From Amphibalanus amphitrite (lineage: Eukaryota > Arthropoda > Thecostraca > Balanomorpha > Balanidae), in assembly GCF_019059575.1 (NCBI RefSeq), contig NW_024881530.1:744001-808000 (forward strand): a DNA stretch of 64,000 nt, read 5' to 3'. A program made the translations under genes and the position numbers. Below are positions 46,598 through 57,398 of this stretch, in pieces. Numbering within the stretch: position 1 is the stretch's first letter; the number at the start of each line of letters is the position of its first letter. Below the pieces are notes generated by a model. It saw only the letters and a list, made by a program, of their open reading frames with translations. It was not told the origin of the DNA and did no database searches.

Positions 46598-48169
46598 GCC
46601 ATGGGCTTACATGTCCTGATAGAGGGAGTATGAATACCTGTTTTCCACTCCTGAAAATATGGCTTCATGAGAAGAACAGTCGAGTCGAGATAACTCCTAT
46701 TGAAGAGTAAGGCAACCATATATATCAGCATCAACAATGCCGCCAAACTCTCATTCTAATCTATCCGCCTACTACCTACTCCCAACTCGCAACTCAAACT
46801 TAATAAATTAACTAAACACTAACTCAAACTCTAAGATCTTTTAATTTCAGACGCTTCAAACACCGCGTCATGATCTGGCTACCAACGAGACAGACAATGG
46901 CTCCTTATCCTCCAACAGCTCGGAGCTCAGTTCAGCGGGTCTGTCATCTCGATCGACCGGCCTGCAAATCAGCTGCAGACTCCTCCGACTGACTATATTT
47001 TCTCACCAACTGACGATCAATCAACACTGTCGGGCGCCAAACAACGGCCGGTCTCTGGGCCGCTCCTGTTTGGAGAATGCCGTTTAGACGGCCTCCGGTT
47101 TCTCCCCACAGATGATACAGCTGCGAGAGCTCTCCCGGCTGAGAGGTTTGATAAAGGGGAAACACTGGGCGCAGAATACGCAGGGGTTTCTCACTGTTTT
47201 TGTACCAAACGCTGTGGTGTTTTTGTTTCCTTCAGCTTGTACGTGTGCCAATTGTACAGAACCACGCCAAAAAGTGGTCGTTCGCGAGGGTCGTTTTTCG
47301 CTGTCCTTTGGGTCCTTCCTGCAAAAAACACGGCACAAGTGGTTGCAGTCTGATGGACTCATCAGAGCTGGCCCCAGACGGCCGGGCCTTGACGTGACGT
47401 GGCGCCCGTAATACATGAAGATGGCCATTGGCGAAGTTGTGGGGCAAATCAGTTTCGGACGTGCCTGGGAGTGGTAAGATGATCCGTGCCCGGGTTCGTA
47501 TCGGTCGGTGAATAGTTCATGCCACAGGGTGTACTTCCATCAGCTTCTTGGTGAAAGGAAATCGCCCACCATGACTGGTCAGTACTCACCTGATGCTTGG
47601 AATTGATTGTCAGTCGACTATCTGGAAATCGGAGCAGCACTGAATTAATAGATGGACTGATTGTCGTTGATTCCCTACAGAATACCCACAAATTGTCATT
47701 GAACGAGGGAAAGACCGCGATGAAAAACGCTTTCAGTAGCGAATCGACGCAATTCAGGAGCTGCGCGCATTATGATGACCTTCTCTGACAGCCAGGCCGT
47801 CTCTATTCTGACCGTAGAGCGGCGATCCATTATTCCGACGGTGTGGGAGCGGTGCCTACGCCGCAGAGTGCAGAGCACGCCGTCCGCGGCGCCGGAGGTG
47901 ACAATCAATGATTCATCGAGAGCGACCCAGTGTCGTGTCCGCACCTCGGCGGAGCCGCGCCGACTCAGCTCGCAGAAACTCGGCTGCAACGGTGCAGCGG
48001 CGAACAGCGCCGGGAATCCAATATAATGGGTTTCAGACGGATGGATTCAGGCTGATTGGATGCCGACTCATGGGATCTAAACTCGTGGGATTGAAGCTTA
48101 CCTGTATTTACGTCCACGGCTGGCATTGAAAGCGAGAATATACATTATATGCGTTTGATATTGCACACT
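46598..48169. other. No gene recognised; Penelope-terminus-like block at 46830-46880
   Basis: GATCTTTTAATTTCAGACGC, continuing TTCAAACACCGCGTCATGATC (about 46831-46872), resembles the terminal repeat of the Penelope-like element 1.8 kb upstream and looks like an old solo end. It also forms an acceptor-like site, after which a Ser-rich frame is open (46854-47080). I cannot tell whether this is exonised. Confidence 0.4.
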
Positions 48170-48177
48170 GCACAGCA

Positions 48178-49990
48178 CAGGGGCGGATCCAGGAAAACTC
48201 CAAGGGGAGGGTCATGAATCGAAGTGGTGCCCCTACCTATACCCAAAATTAAAAACTCAACGGATTTCGTCCACTTCATTTTGGTGGTGCCCCCATTTTC
48301 AGTTTTTTTTATTTTTTTATTTTTAGTCAGTATCTTAACTCTTAGCCACAACCACATTTACCAATTGTAAGCAAGTAGGTATATATGAATGTGCTATGTG
48401 CATAGATGCTATGTGTATATATGTTGTGGACGCTGAGTAGTGAGTACTTACCAGGAACGTTATCAGGTAAGCAAATCGTTGTCAGTCCGACGAACTTGAC
48501 CCTGGCGTCTAAAGGGTCTGTCCTTGACACTTCAGGCTTGTCAGGGGCACCAAAGTCCTTTAAGGGACACCACAAACCTTTCAGGGGCACCTACGGCCTT
48601 GTAGGGGCGCCACAGGCCCGCCAGGGGCACCACAGGCCTGCCAGGAAGTAGGGGCACCACAGGTCTAGCAAGTATACACGACAGGCCTGTCAGGGGAACA
48701 ACGGACCTGTTGGGCCCATGAGCACCCCTAGGGGCAGGGGCACCACAGTCCTTCCAGGGGCACCGCAGGCCTGTGAGGGGCACCAGCGGCCTAGCAGGGG
48801 CACCAGTCAACACAGGCCTGCCAGGGGCACCACAGACCTGCAAGGGGCACCAGAGGTCTGCCAGGAGCACCACCGACCTCGCAGGGGTAACTTGGGCCTG
48901 TCAGGGCCCAGGGGCACCACGGGCCTGTCGAGAGGCACTTCAGGCTTTTCAGGGGCACCATAGTCCTCTCCGGGCGCAGGGGTAGCAGGGGCACCAGAGG
49001 CCTGCCAGGGGCACTACAGGCCTAGCAAGGGCACCACTGGTCTACCAGGGGCACCACGAGCCTGTCATAGCCAGGCATCTCAGGCTTGTCAAGGCCCAGG
49101 GGCACCACAGGTCTGTGAGGGGCACCAGCGACCTAGCAGGGGCACCAGTCAACACAGGTCTGCCAGGGGCGCCACAGACCTGCCAGGGGCACCACAGACC
49201 TGCCAGGGGCACCAGAGGTCTGCCAGGGGCACCACCGGCCTCGCAGGGGCACCTTGGGCCTGTCAGGGGCACCACGGGCCTGCCGAGGGGCACTTCAGAC
49301 TTTTCAGGGGCACCAGTCCTCTCCGGGCGCAGGGGTACCAGCGGCCTAGCAAGGGCACCAGAGGCCTGCCAGGGGCACCAGCGGCCTAGCAAGGGCACCA
49401 GAGGCCTGCCAGGGGCACCACAGGCCTAACAAGGGCACCACGGGCCTGTCAGGGACACCTCAGGCTTGTCAGGGCCCAGGGACACCACAGTCCTTCCAAG
49501 GGCACCGCAAGCCTGTCAGGGGCACCAGAGGCCTGCCAGGGGCACCACAGGCCTAGCAAGGGCACCACTGGCCTGTCAGGGCCACCTCAGGCTTGTCAGG
49601 GCCCAGGGGCACCACAGTCCTTCCAGGGGCATTACAAGCCTGTCAGGGGCACCAGAGGCCTAGCAAGGGCACCACAGGCCTGCCATGGACACCACAGGCC
49701 TGCCAGGGGCACCACCGCCCTTGCAGGGGCGCCTCAGGCCTGTCAGGGGCACCACGTGCCTACCGGGGACACTTCAGGCTTGTCAGGGGCGTTACAGTCC
49801 TGTCAGGGCCCAGGGGCACCAGGCCCGTGGTGTCCCTGCTAGGCCTGTGGTGCCCCTGGCGGTCCTGTGGTGCCCCTGTCAGGACTGTGATACCCCTGAT
49901 AGGCCGGTGGTGCCCCTGGCAGGTCTTTGGGCCCCCGGGCCTCAAGGGGGGGCCATGACCCATGTGACCCCCCCCTTGGATCCGCCCCTG
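48178..49990. mobile_element. hAT-type element filled by a minisatellite
   Basis: The left end CAGGGGCGGATCCAGG and right end GGATCCGCCCCTG are inverted, and GCACAGCA flanks both sides (48170-48177, 49991-49998). The 8-bp duplication and CAGGG end are hAT signatures. Near both ends are matching blocks (AAGGGGAGGGTCATG at left, CATGACCCATGTGACCCC at right). Almost the entire interior from 48540 is a tandem array. No transposase remains. Confidence 0.88.
48541..49935. repeat. GGGGCACCACAGGCCTGCCA minisatellite, about 21-bp unit, with an inverted end
   Basis: Dozens of about 21-bp units of the form CAGGGGCACCACAGGCCTGC run in one orientation to about 49817. From about 49826 the units read in the opposite orientation (GGCCTGTGGTGCCCCTGGC) to 49935. 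Longer periodicity, with repeated GGCCCAGGGGCACC blocks about every 130-300 bp, suggests higher-order duplication. Gly/Pro-rich frames through the array are artefacts. Confidence 0.92.
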
Positions 49991-50210
49991 GCACAGCATA
50001 CCTATATGCTACCCGGATTTGATGCTTCTTTCTTAGATAACTATGTATCGGTCGCCAGGAGACAGAATTACCCACCGCTGAGCGCAAAAAGAAGAGCAGA
50101 AACCCAAAGCCGTTGCCGTAATTTTTCATGAACTGCTGCTTGCTGCAAGAAGTAACACCATCATAAAGCTACGACAAGACGTTAAAGCTAGGCTTCTTTA
50201 ATGGTTTTTA

Positions 50211-50644
50211 TTATATCTCCAGGTTAACCCGAAGCTCTGAGTTTTGGGCCGATTGTTTTGAGTTGAGGCTTGGATAAGAGCCTGAGGAGCTATCCGCTTC
50301 GGTTAGTTGACTCATATCTGATTCACTCGAATGGCCTTTCCTCGCTGTCACATGCAATTGCAAAAGTTGACCGTTTGGCAACACATATTCCTCTATATTC
50401 GCCAACTCATGAATAGATTCAAGGCTGGACGCATGTCTATTACTGGTTCAGCGAATAACTTGGAGACGTCATTGGCAGTTGTGTCGCTCGCCAGCAGACT
50501 AGTAAAGACGTGGTGATTGGGGTCAGACACGCCACAGCCGACCAACAACTTGTGGCCAAAGTTACCCGAACTCGGACACTCGGACTTGGACAGCGTTCCA
50601 ATGACGACCTCACAAAATTTACCGACAATCCGGAACCCTGACAT
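50211..50644 (-). pseudogene. Unrecognised coding-like remnant in two overlapping minus frames
   Basis: Two minus-strand frames (50393-50644 and 50211-50405) overlap by a few codons near 50400. Each shows mixed, non-repetitive composition rather than low complexity. The downstream one contains LANIEEYVLPNGQLLQLHVT and a Ser-rich acidic end. Joining them would need a frameshift near 50430, or a splice. I do not recognise a family. It may be a processed or TE-derived pseudogene. Confidence 0.25.
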
Positions 50645-52060
50645 TGATCCTTTAGGTAAATTAGCTTAGCCTGCCCCTTTCATTTGCCCCAGTCATCTCA
50701 CCTTCCTTATTCCCAGCATGCAGGTAGCTGCTCTTTTTGTGCTAGGACGTACTCAATTTTTACCAGCATCAAATCATAGTTACCGCAAGTTATCGCTTCA
50801 TTCATCCATCCCTCTCTTCCTCCCACCATTTCTCCACTCTCGCGCGGTAGTAATCCCCCATTTCCTCGCCTCCCTCTCTCACGCCGCCTTTCCCCCCTCC
50901 TTTCCTGACCACCAGTCGGGCCGGCGCGTCGGCCAATTCAGCGCTTCATCAGCAGGCACCCGGCGGGGCCTATATCTGCGCCAGTGACGTATATCGGGCC
51001 TGCCGAGCCGGCGCCCAGGCCCAATTAGTCCGGCGTGGCCCAGATATCGGCACCCGTCAACCCCCTCCCCTGTCCCTCTCCCGTCCCGTCCCGTCCTTTG
51101 GCTCCTGTGCCACCCGGTACTGGTCGCACGCAGATGACGGGATCTCACCAGCGCGGCGCGGCGATGGTAATGCTGGAACTGACGGGTGACGGGTGGGAGT
51201 GGTGGGTGGTGGAAGGTGGGTGGGCAGTACGTGCTATTCAAGGTTAGGGTCAGTGGGCAGACGGGATATGGTGGACGGTTGTGCGTTTGGCGCGGTAGGC
51301 AATGAATTGAGCGGTGACCATGGGCGGGCGTTAAACTTTGGGCTCTGATCAGTGGGGTGCGCGAAAGCGGTAGACTTTGATGGACGGTAGACATTTAAAG
51401 ATGGATTCTGGACGAAGACTGGGCGATTGTTTGCGTCTGACATTCAGCCCAATATGGAGGTTCGAAGTAGATGATAGATATGCTTTATGAGGTTGTGGAT
51501 GTGGGTGAGTGAGGGGACTCCCGCTAGCCGATGCTGGGATTCAACTGGCGCTGCCACTAATGCTGCGAAATGCGAATCCTACCTGGCGATATGAGTAAAT
51601 GCAGCCGCTGAACTGTTGTGCGGGGCGCGAGATGATATCTCCAGAGTGGTTTTCTGGGGATTCACCGCTCAGATTTCCCCGCTGAATGAAACTGTTTATG
51701 TGCGCTGAAAAGTCGCAAAGGAAACCGGTCCACGGCTCAATGAAAGCCACCCACAAAGCCGCAAAGAAAATGAATTTGAGATGATACACACACTATGTAG
51801 GTACAGTTAGATCGAGGCTCAGGCTTCGGGGTTTGTCTACTTCTCATATGACAGAGGTAGTTATGAGGAGAAAATTCACCTTAGCCTCATTTATATCTGG
51901 CTTTTCATGAACAATTACATATTAACGAAGGATGCTCCAATGCATAATGATCAGCAAATTGGGCGATATAATCTAGCAAACTGACATCGAAACTTCAGAA
52001 AGGCTTTGTTATAAACATAAAGCTATGGACTGAAAAAAGCGCAAATAAATAAATAAGCAA
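50645..52060. other. No gene recognised
   Basis: Includes a pyrimidine-rich stretch (50800-50915) and a G-rich stretch (51150-51230). No domains, terminal repeats or arrays. Confidence 0.45.
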
Positions 52061-52062
52061 TA

Positions 52063-52337
52063 GCCGTTTTCACGACGGCCATCTGGTACACATTTGGTGC
52101 ACATCTGGTGCAGATCAGGTGCAGATTTGGTCAAATCAGGTTCAGTGTGTCTCTTAGTAGCTATCAGCTAGAATTGCACTAGCTGCTTATATGCCTGCTT
52201 TGTCATATTATCAGAGTGTATCATCGATTAGAACACTGAAAAAAATTCATAAAATAAAGATATTTGCTGTAAAAGAGATTAGGTGCAGATTTGGTCAAAT
52301 CAGGTGCACTCGCCTGAAACCCCGTCGTGAAAACGGC
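52063..52337. mobile_element. TA-flanked MITE, GCCGTTTTCACGACGG family (copy 2)
   Basis: The ends GCCGTTTTCACGACGG and CCGTCGTGAAAACGGC are perfect inverses, flanked by TA (52061-52062, 52338-52339). Subterminal GTGCAGATTTGGTCAAATCAG occurs at both sides in the same orientation (about 52120 and 52285). 275 bp, no coding capacity. Related to the element at 5139-5519. Confidence 0.9.
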
Positions 52338-52339
52338 TA

Positions 52340-52741
52340 ATATCGCTCTCATGGACGTGTCCATATATCTGAACACGGTCTGCCCCGCTCGCCGAGATCA
52401 TCTGGCCTACAGTCCACCGACTCACTTAACGATCAAACGTCCTCCAAACTGGGCTACTTCGGCAGGTAATATATGTAATAACGCAAGCGGTAACTAGCCA
52501 GATGTTGGCAGTTACTGAAAATAATTATTTCTCCTTCTCTGAGCTCACATACTACATTGTGTTATTCGCTCAATTATCGCTCGGCAGCTCAATTCACCTT
52601 GCACATCAACACTGCTGGCCCATTACCGACAGGAAGAGACAGCTGAACGGGGCGACAGTGTCGGCTGCGTCGACAGCGATCGTCGACTCCGACAGAAGAG
52701 GAACGACCGCTCCCAGCGGAGCGACCTTGTCGGAACCGATC
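52340..52741. other. No gene recognised
   Basis: Short non-coding stretch up to the LINE insertion site. The 16-bp GGCCGGCCCAACTGTT target duplication begins at 52742. Confidence 0.45.
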
Positions 52742-52766
52742 GGCCGGCCCAACTGTTTTTTTTTTT

Positions 52767-53283
52767 ATAAAATAGTTATTAGGCCTTGAATCATAGGTTT
52801 ACGTATGTTTTCAAGATTTTGCTTAGCATCATCTAGACGGCGAAGGTTTTCATGTGATGGATTCATCTTAAACAATGCATCGCATCTGTTGACTTCTATT
52901 GTTGCTTCTTTTTCTTTTATCCTATTTCTTCTAGCTTTTTGTTTTGAAAAGCATATTGTTTCTCCACGGATCATCATAAGTAAGGTTTCATAAAATAACC
53001 CATCATTTATGATAAACTCTATCGCACTAAAGTTCTTTGGATCACATATAAAGCAATCACTATAAATTGGAACCGCATATTGCTTTATTACACTATTAAT
53101 GACCTTCACCACTAAGGTGTTCTATGAGTCATCGTCTATTAATGACTCATGAAACTTCCAAAGCCCAGGACCACTCTTCTTTCTAGGCTGCTTCAAATTT
53201 AGTGACACCATACAGTGGTCTGATCTGTACCCTGTTTGAACGTTAACTTCCGTAACATGATTCAACAAATGTTCCTGAATATA
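52767..53283 (-). pseudogene. LINE ORF2, second part (end of endonuclease and following linker)
   Basis: The frame resumes here in phase after the mariner insertion (one copy of the TA duplication removed). It starts with the end of the endonuclease, including the conserved YRSDHCMVSL (S-D-H) motif. A TAG stop interrupts the frame at about 53124. After this, a Lys/Arg/Glu-rich linker continues until the premature A tail. The reverse transcriptase expected next is missing. Confidence 0.8.
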
Positions 53284-53285
53284 TA

Positions 53286-54586
53286 CAGGGTGGGGCAGAA
53301 AGATTTACCTGTTTGTTTTCAGCCCATAACTCAAAAATTTATGGACGGATTTTAGTGAAATTTTGCATGCGGCTTCCCAACTGACTCGTGTATAACTGTT
53401 ACGATCGTTTTTAATTTTATCATGGTTGTTGATGAGCTATGGCGGAGATTACAAAAAGAGCCCAAATTGCGGTGCCGATGCAGGCTGGCAACAGTCAGCG
53501 TCCGAAGCGTTCCCAAACAGCTCGGTGTTGCCATAAAAACTGCTAACAAAATAATGAAATGCCTGGAAGAGACAGGTACAGTGTCGATGAAGTCCATGGC
53601 AGGCAGAACAAGGCATGTCCGCACCAAAAAGCTGGTTGATATCGTGCACAAGATGGTGTTTCGAAATCCTAGGCGAAGCATGCGCAAACTGGCAAGGGAC
53701 CTTGATTTACGCCCAAAATGGTCAGGAGAATCATAAACGACGATTTGGGCATTAAGTAATACAAGATGCAAGGTCGACACCTGATTTCGGCGGCATCCAA
53801 GGAAAAGCGGCTACACAGGGCCCAAAAGATATTGGAGGAAATCAGAAGCGCCGGTAACAAGGTCTTCTTCTGATCCAATGAAGAGATTCCCACGGTTGAG
53901 CCCCAGATGAACTCCCAAAGCGACATAATCTTGGCAGATGGTACATCCAGTATTGATCCTGCTATCCGGACCAGTTTTGGTCGCCACAACCCTGCTGGTG
54001 TTATGGTTTGAGCTGCCGTCGCATCCGACGACTCAAAAGGACCCTTGATCTTCATCGAGGCGGGTGTGAAAGTCAACTCAAACGTTTACGTCCATCTGCT
54101 GGAGGAACATGCTTTACCTTGGGTCACTCAGTCGTTCCGAGACGGATACGTCGTCATCCAGGACGTTGCGTCGCCTCACACGGCCAACTTCACTCAACAG
54201 TGGTGCAAGACCCACATGCCTGGGTTCTGGGACAAGAACATGTGGCCATCATCAAGTCCAGACCTGAGCCCGATGGACTTCACCACCTGGGCCATCCTGG
54301 AGAGGGAGATGTGTGCAACACCACACAGCAGCATCGCTGCTCTGAAGCTGGCCCTCGACACGGCATGGTCGATTTTCGACGAGGGCACCGTGCGGCGCTC
54401 GTGCCACTCCGCAGGTTGAAGTTTCGGGGCAGGGGTGAAGACGAAAGGTGGCCATATTGGTCAATATTACCGTTGCTGAGATGTGTACATGCTACTGAAT
54501 ACGTGTACTAAAAATCAATTGAATATCTTTGTTCGGGACCGAAATATTTTAAGAAATCAAGAGGTAAATCTTTCTGCCCCACCCTG
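53286..54586 (+). mobile_element. Mariner transposon (maT-like, DD37D), inactivated
   Basis: Perfect inverted ends CAGGGTGGGGCAGAAAGATT / AATCTTTCTGCCCCACCCTG with TA on both sides (53284-53285, 54587-54588); 1301 bp. The interior encodes a broken transposase on the plus strand. It is inserted into the endonuclease of the LINE, so it is younger than that LINE copy. Confidence 0.95.
53422..54419 (+). pseudogene. Mariner transposase pseudogene
   Basis: The first frame (53422-53736) carries the helix-turn-helix DNA-binding region. A one-base loss near 53725 shifts frame, and stops follow at about 53758, in the FF*SNEE segment (53871) and near 54009. The first catalytic Asp position reads Asn (SNEE instead of the usual SDE). 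The C-terminal frame (from 54045) keeps VIQDVASPHTAN and WPSSSPDLSPMDF; 37 residues separate the second and third Asp, the DD37D spacing of the maT group. The protein cannot be made intact. Confidence 0.9.
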
Positions 54587-54588
54587 TA

Positions 54589-55201
54589 GTCGATCTAGCC
54601 GTCCCCATTTGAATGGATTTTGACGAGTCCAGGTGGCACTTCTCGTTTGAGGATGAAGTTCATCCCAAGTGTCTAACAGACTAAAATGTTCAATGAGGCT
54701 AGCAAATACATTTCTGGCACGGGGGTTATTCTGCTGAGAGTAATTTGAGTCTTGTAGGTAATTCATTACAAAGTTAAAATCCCCTCCGATTAATAAATTT
54801 TCCGATCCAATTTCGCTCAGCCTCATTCGGAGCTGGTCGAAAAAATTAGGGCAGTCATCATTTGGGCCATAGATACTGACGAATGTGTAAGTGTTTGGAA
54901 ATATATTGCAAACTAGTATGACAAAATTACCGTCTTTACAATATTCTTCATGGATTATTTCATGCTGCACGTTGGATTTAAACAGGATCGATGTGCCCCG
55001 GCTGTTTGATGAGCCACAAGAATGATAACCTTTCCCTCTCCAGAGGTGGTTAAAGTTGTGAACTGTTTGTGTTGTCAAGTGTGTATCTTGCAATAGCAAT
55101 ATATCATAATCTTTCTTTCGCAGATAATTAACAACGTCTCTTCTTTTAACTTGACCTCCTAGGCCTCTACAATTAAATGTCGCAACTTTGAGCTCGGACA
55201 T
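54589..55201 (-). pseudogene. LINE ORF2, first part: apurinic-like endonuclease domain
   Basis: Starting from an ATG at 55201, the sequence shows the ordered motifs of the EEP endonuclease fold: FNCRGLGG, LLQDTHL (Asp where QETH is usual), SIYGPND, IGGDFNF and SATWTR, ending at GRLDR where the mariner interrupts. This enzyme nicks target DNA to prime reverse transcription. The frame is open upstream of the ATG to 55804 through a Gly-run and a hydrophobic segment, so a longer start cannot be excluded. The motif style is L1/Tx1-like. Confidence 0.85.
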
Positions 55202-55447
55202 AAGCCATGGGATATACACAGCTAGACAGCTGTTGCTATGAACGGTAGGAGATACATCAAAAGAAAATAGTTGACCGTGAACTAATATAGCGCGCACAGG
55301 GCCACGGGCAGGAGGGGCCACCCGACTAGGCCGGCAGCGACAAATCCAGGTCGCACGAGGGGCGCTCAGCCAGGGGCCGACGCCGACTCTCTCACCGCCC
55401 ATCACGTTGTCTCCCTCCACACCTCCGCGCCCAGGAGCCACAGCGCA

Positions 55448-55490
55448 GACCCCGCCGCCGCCGCCGCCGCCACCGCCGCCGCCGCAAACG
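55448..55490. repeat. (CCG)n trinucleotide repeat
   Basis: CCGCCG run, lightly interrupted, in the spacer between LINE ORF1 and ORF2. It gives a poly-Gly stretch in the minus frame. Confidence 0.85.
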
Positions 55491-55831
55491 TCGCGCCCGC
55501 CACCGGCAGGCTGGACGACAAGCCGCTTTAACAAAGAAAGTTTATGCCAGTTACTAACAAAAATATCAAGGAAATCAGTTAACAAACACAGCTGAGGGGT
55601 ACGCGAGCGGTAATTTAGCGACGCATACAGCATGATAAGCAGAACACTTACGATGAAAGCTAGTGCAAGAAACACGGGTTTTCCTGACTTAAGTCTATCG
55701 AATAAGTTGCTCTCAAAACATTTCATAAAGAAAAACAGAACGGGAACATTGTGTATGTTCAAATATGAAAAACAGCAAAACAGGGTAACTGTTAGAGCGA
55801 TCATTACACTGATTATGCCCGACTCTTCTCT

Positions 55832-57265
55832 CTAGAAATACTCCCTGATATCTCTGGAACGCGAACCAGCTGCCGGGTTACCAGGAGCGGCAGGGTGCGC
55901 CTCACGAGCTCCGTACGACCGGTCCTTACCAGCAGGACCGCGCCCCGATCCGGTCCTGCTCGACCCGACAGTGGCGACATCTGTAGCCGGCCGAGAGCTC
56001 GCACTCGCCGCCCCTCGATGGTCCCCATCCCCATCAGAATCCCGCGCCACCCCAGCAGGTCCACCAGTCTCTGACGTCACAGCCAAGGGCGCGTCCGATA
56101 CGGCGGCAGCGGGGGGCCGCCGCGGCGCGCGGCCGCCATCAGCCGCGTCGGTCAGCAGCTCAGCAGGTGCGCCCGGAGACGGCACCTCACGGAGCGGCGG
56201 AGACAGCTGCACCAGTCGAACTGATGGTGTCTGGGCGCACTCCAGAAGCGACGATGTGGTCCTCTGACGTTGCACTCCGATGGAATCTGCTGATTCCAGT
56301 CCGTCAGCAGCCCCCACACGTGACGGCCCGGAGTACGAACCCCGACGACCGGGACTGTTAGTATCCACGGGATCATGCGTCTCCACCGCCATGTTGTTGT
56401 CGGTGCTTCGAGGCGAGGTCGCTGCCCGCCCCGAACTTCTCCGCTCCCCGCTAGGGGCGGGGCACGGCGGTGCTGCTCCGCGCTCTCCCTGGGCGCGCCT
56501 CTGGTCGGGGCGCTCCGGTGGGTCACCGCCGGCGAGCTGGCGTACCGCCTCCGGGTCAGCGATGCGTATCGGTGCCGATCCACGTGACCGGCACACGAGG
56601 ATATCTCCGGAACGGGTAAAAACCGAATGGATCCTTCCCTCCTTCTTCATTCGCAGCAGCTCCAAAAACATGGCCTGCCTGCGTGGCGTCAGCGATTCGG
56701 CGATAAAGAGACCGGAACCCCTCAGCCTTGTCTTCGACCGGTAAAGGATGTCTCTGTCGGAACCTGTTGCAAAGGAGGTAAACTCCAGCAGTATCTTTCC
56801 ATTCTGCAGTCTTATGACGGTCTTGACCTGCCTGTCGTCCAGAGTGTGGTTCAGATACTGTTGCACCACGGACCGAATCTGTCTCACTGCCTGGTCCCGC
56901 TGGGTGTGCGTCTGAACCGCCGGCCCGGAGAAAAACAGGCACGCCAGCCTCTGCTCCTGCTGTCGCTTATCCTCCACCAGCTCCAGCTCCTGAACTCGCC
57001 GTCTGAGGTGGGCTGTCTCCTTACGCAGTTGGACAATGTCCAGATCAGCGGAATACTGCCTGTTAGACACCGCAGTGATCGAGTCCATTGTGAAAGACAG
57101 TGACTCCTCGATCGCCACTAAGCGTCCGTCACTCGCGGCCTTTATCTCACGAACACATTTCGCGTTTTCTTCCACGATGAATTTCTTCAACTCTTCGCAA
57201 AGCTCACTTTGTCCTCCTTCTGTTGGAGAACACGCCTTTCGCTTTTTGGTCATGGTTAGACCCAC
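55832..57265 (-). CDS. LINE ORF1 protein, 477 residues
   Basis: Intact frame starting just inside the element's 5' end. It has a basic N-terminus, a coiled-coil-like heptad region at about residues 75-105 (LRKETAHLRRRVQELELVED), and an RNA-binding-like segment with LFFSGP and later RGSGLFIAESLTPRRQ, then SVFTRSGDILVCR. The last 230 residues are Pro/Arg/Ser/Gly-rich and probably disordered. ORF1 proteins of L1/Tx1-type elements coat the RNA and help target-primed reverse transcription. The reading frame has no break, but the element's ORF2 is defective. Confidence 0.85.
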   Translation of the reverse strand: MGLTMTKKRKACSPTEGGQSELCEELKKFIVEENAKCVREIKAASDGRLVAIEESLSFTMDSITAVSNRQYSADLDIVQLRKETAHLRRRVQELELVEDKRQQEQRLACLFFSGPAVQTHTQRDQAVRQIRSVVQQYLNHTLDDRQVKTVIRLQNGKILLEFTSFATGSDRDILYRSKTRLRGSGLFIAESLTPRRQAMFLELLRMKKEGRIHSVFTRSGDILVCRSRGSAPIRIADPEAVRQLAGGDPPERPDQRRAQGERGAAPPCPAPSGERRSSGRAATSPRSTDNNMAVETHDPVDTNSPGRRGSYSGPSRVGAADGLESADSIGVQRQRTTSSLLECAQTPSVRLVQLSPPLREVPSPGAPAELLTDAADGGRAPRRPPAAAVSDAPLAVTSETGGPAGVARDSDGDGDHRGAASASSRPATDVATVGSSRTGSGRGPAGKDRSYGAREAHPAAPGNPAAGSRSRDIREYF

Positions 57266-57398
57266 AAGCGACTCACGCTACACAAAAACACTAGCTGGCC
57301 AGGTGCTCTCGCTCCACCAGCCGCGCGTGCGGACGGAGCGGCCGCAAACACGTCCGGCCGGGTCAAGGTCGACCGGTCAACTGGCCGGCCCAACTGTT

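Larger units (their letters stand above)
52742..57398 (-). mobile_element. Non-LTR retrotransposon (L1/Tx1-like), 3'-truncated, with 16-bp target duplication
   Basis: The direct repeat GGCCGGCCCAACTGTT lies at 52742-52757 and 57383-57398. Between them, on the minus strand, are a 5' leader, ORF1 (57265-55832), and ORF2 with its endonuclease but without any reverse transcriptase. The element ends in a short A tail (T-run on the plus strand, about 52756-52766). A mariner transposon (53286-54586) sits inside ORF2. Loss of the 3' half with a preserved 5' end is opposite to the usual 5' truncation of LINEs. Confidence 0.88.

Noticed and set aside
48541-49958. Gly/Pro/Ala/Gln-rich frames resembling a collagen-like protein
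   Set aside because: They follow exactly the 21-bp minisatellite period (seven codons), occur on both strands and lie inside a transposon.
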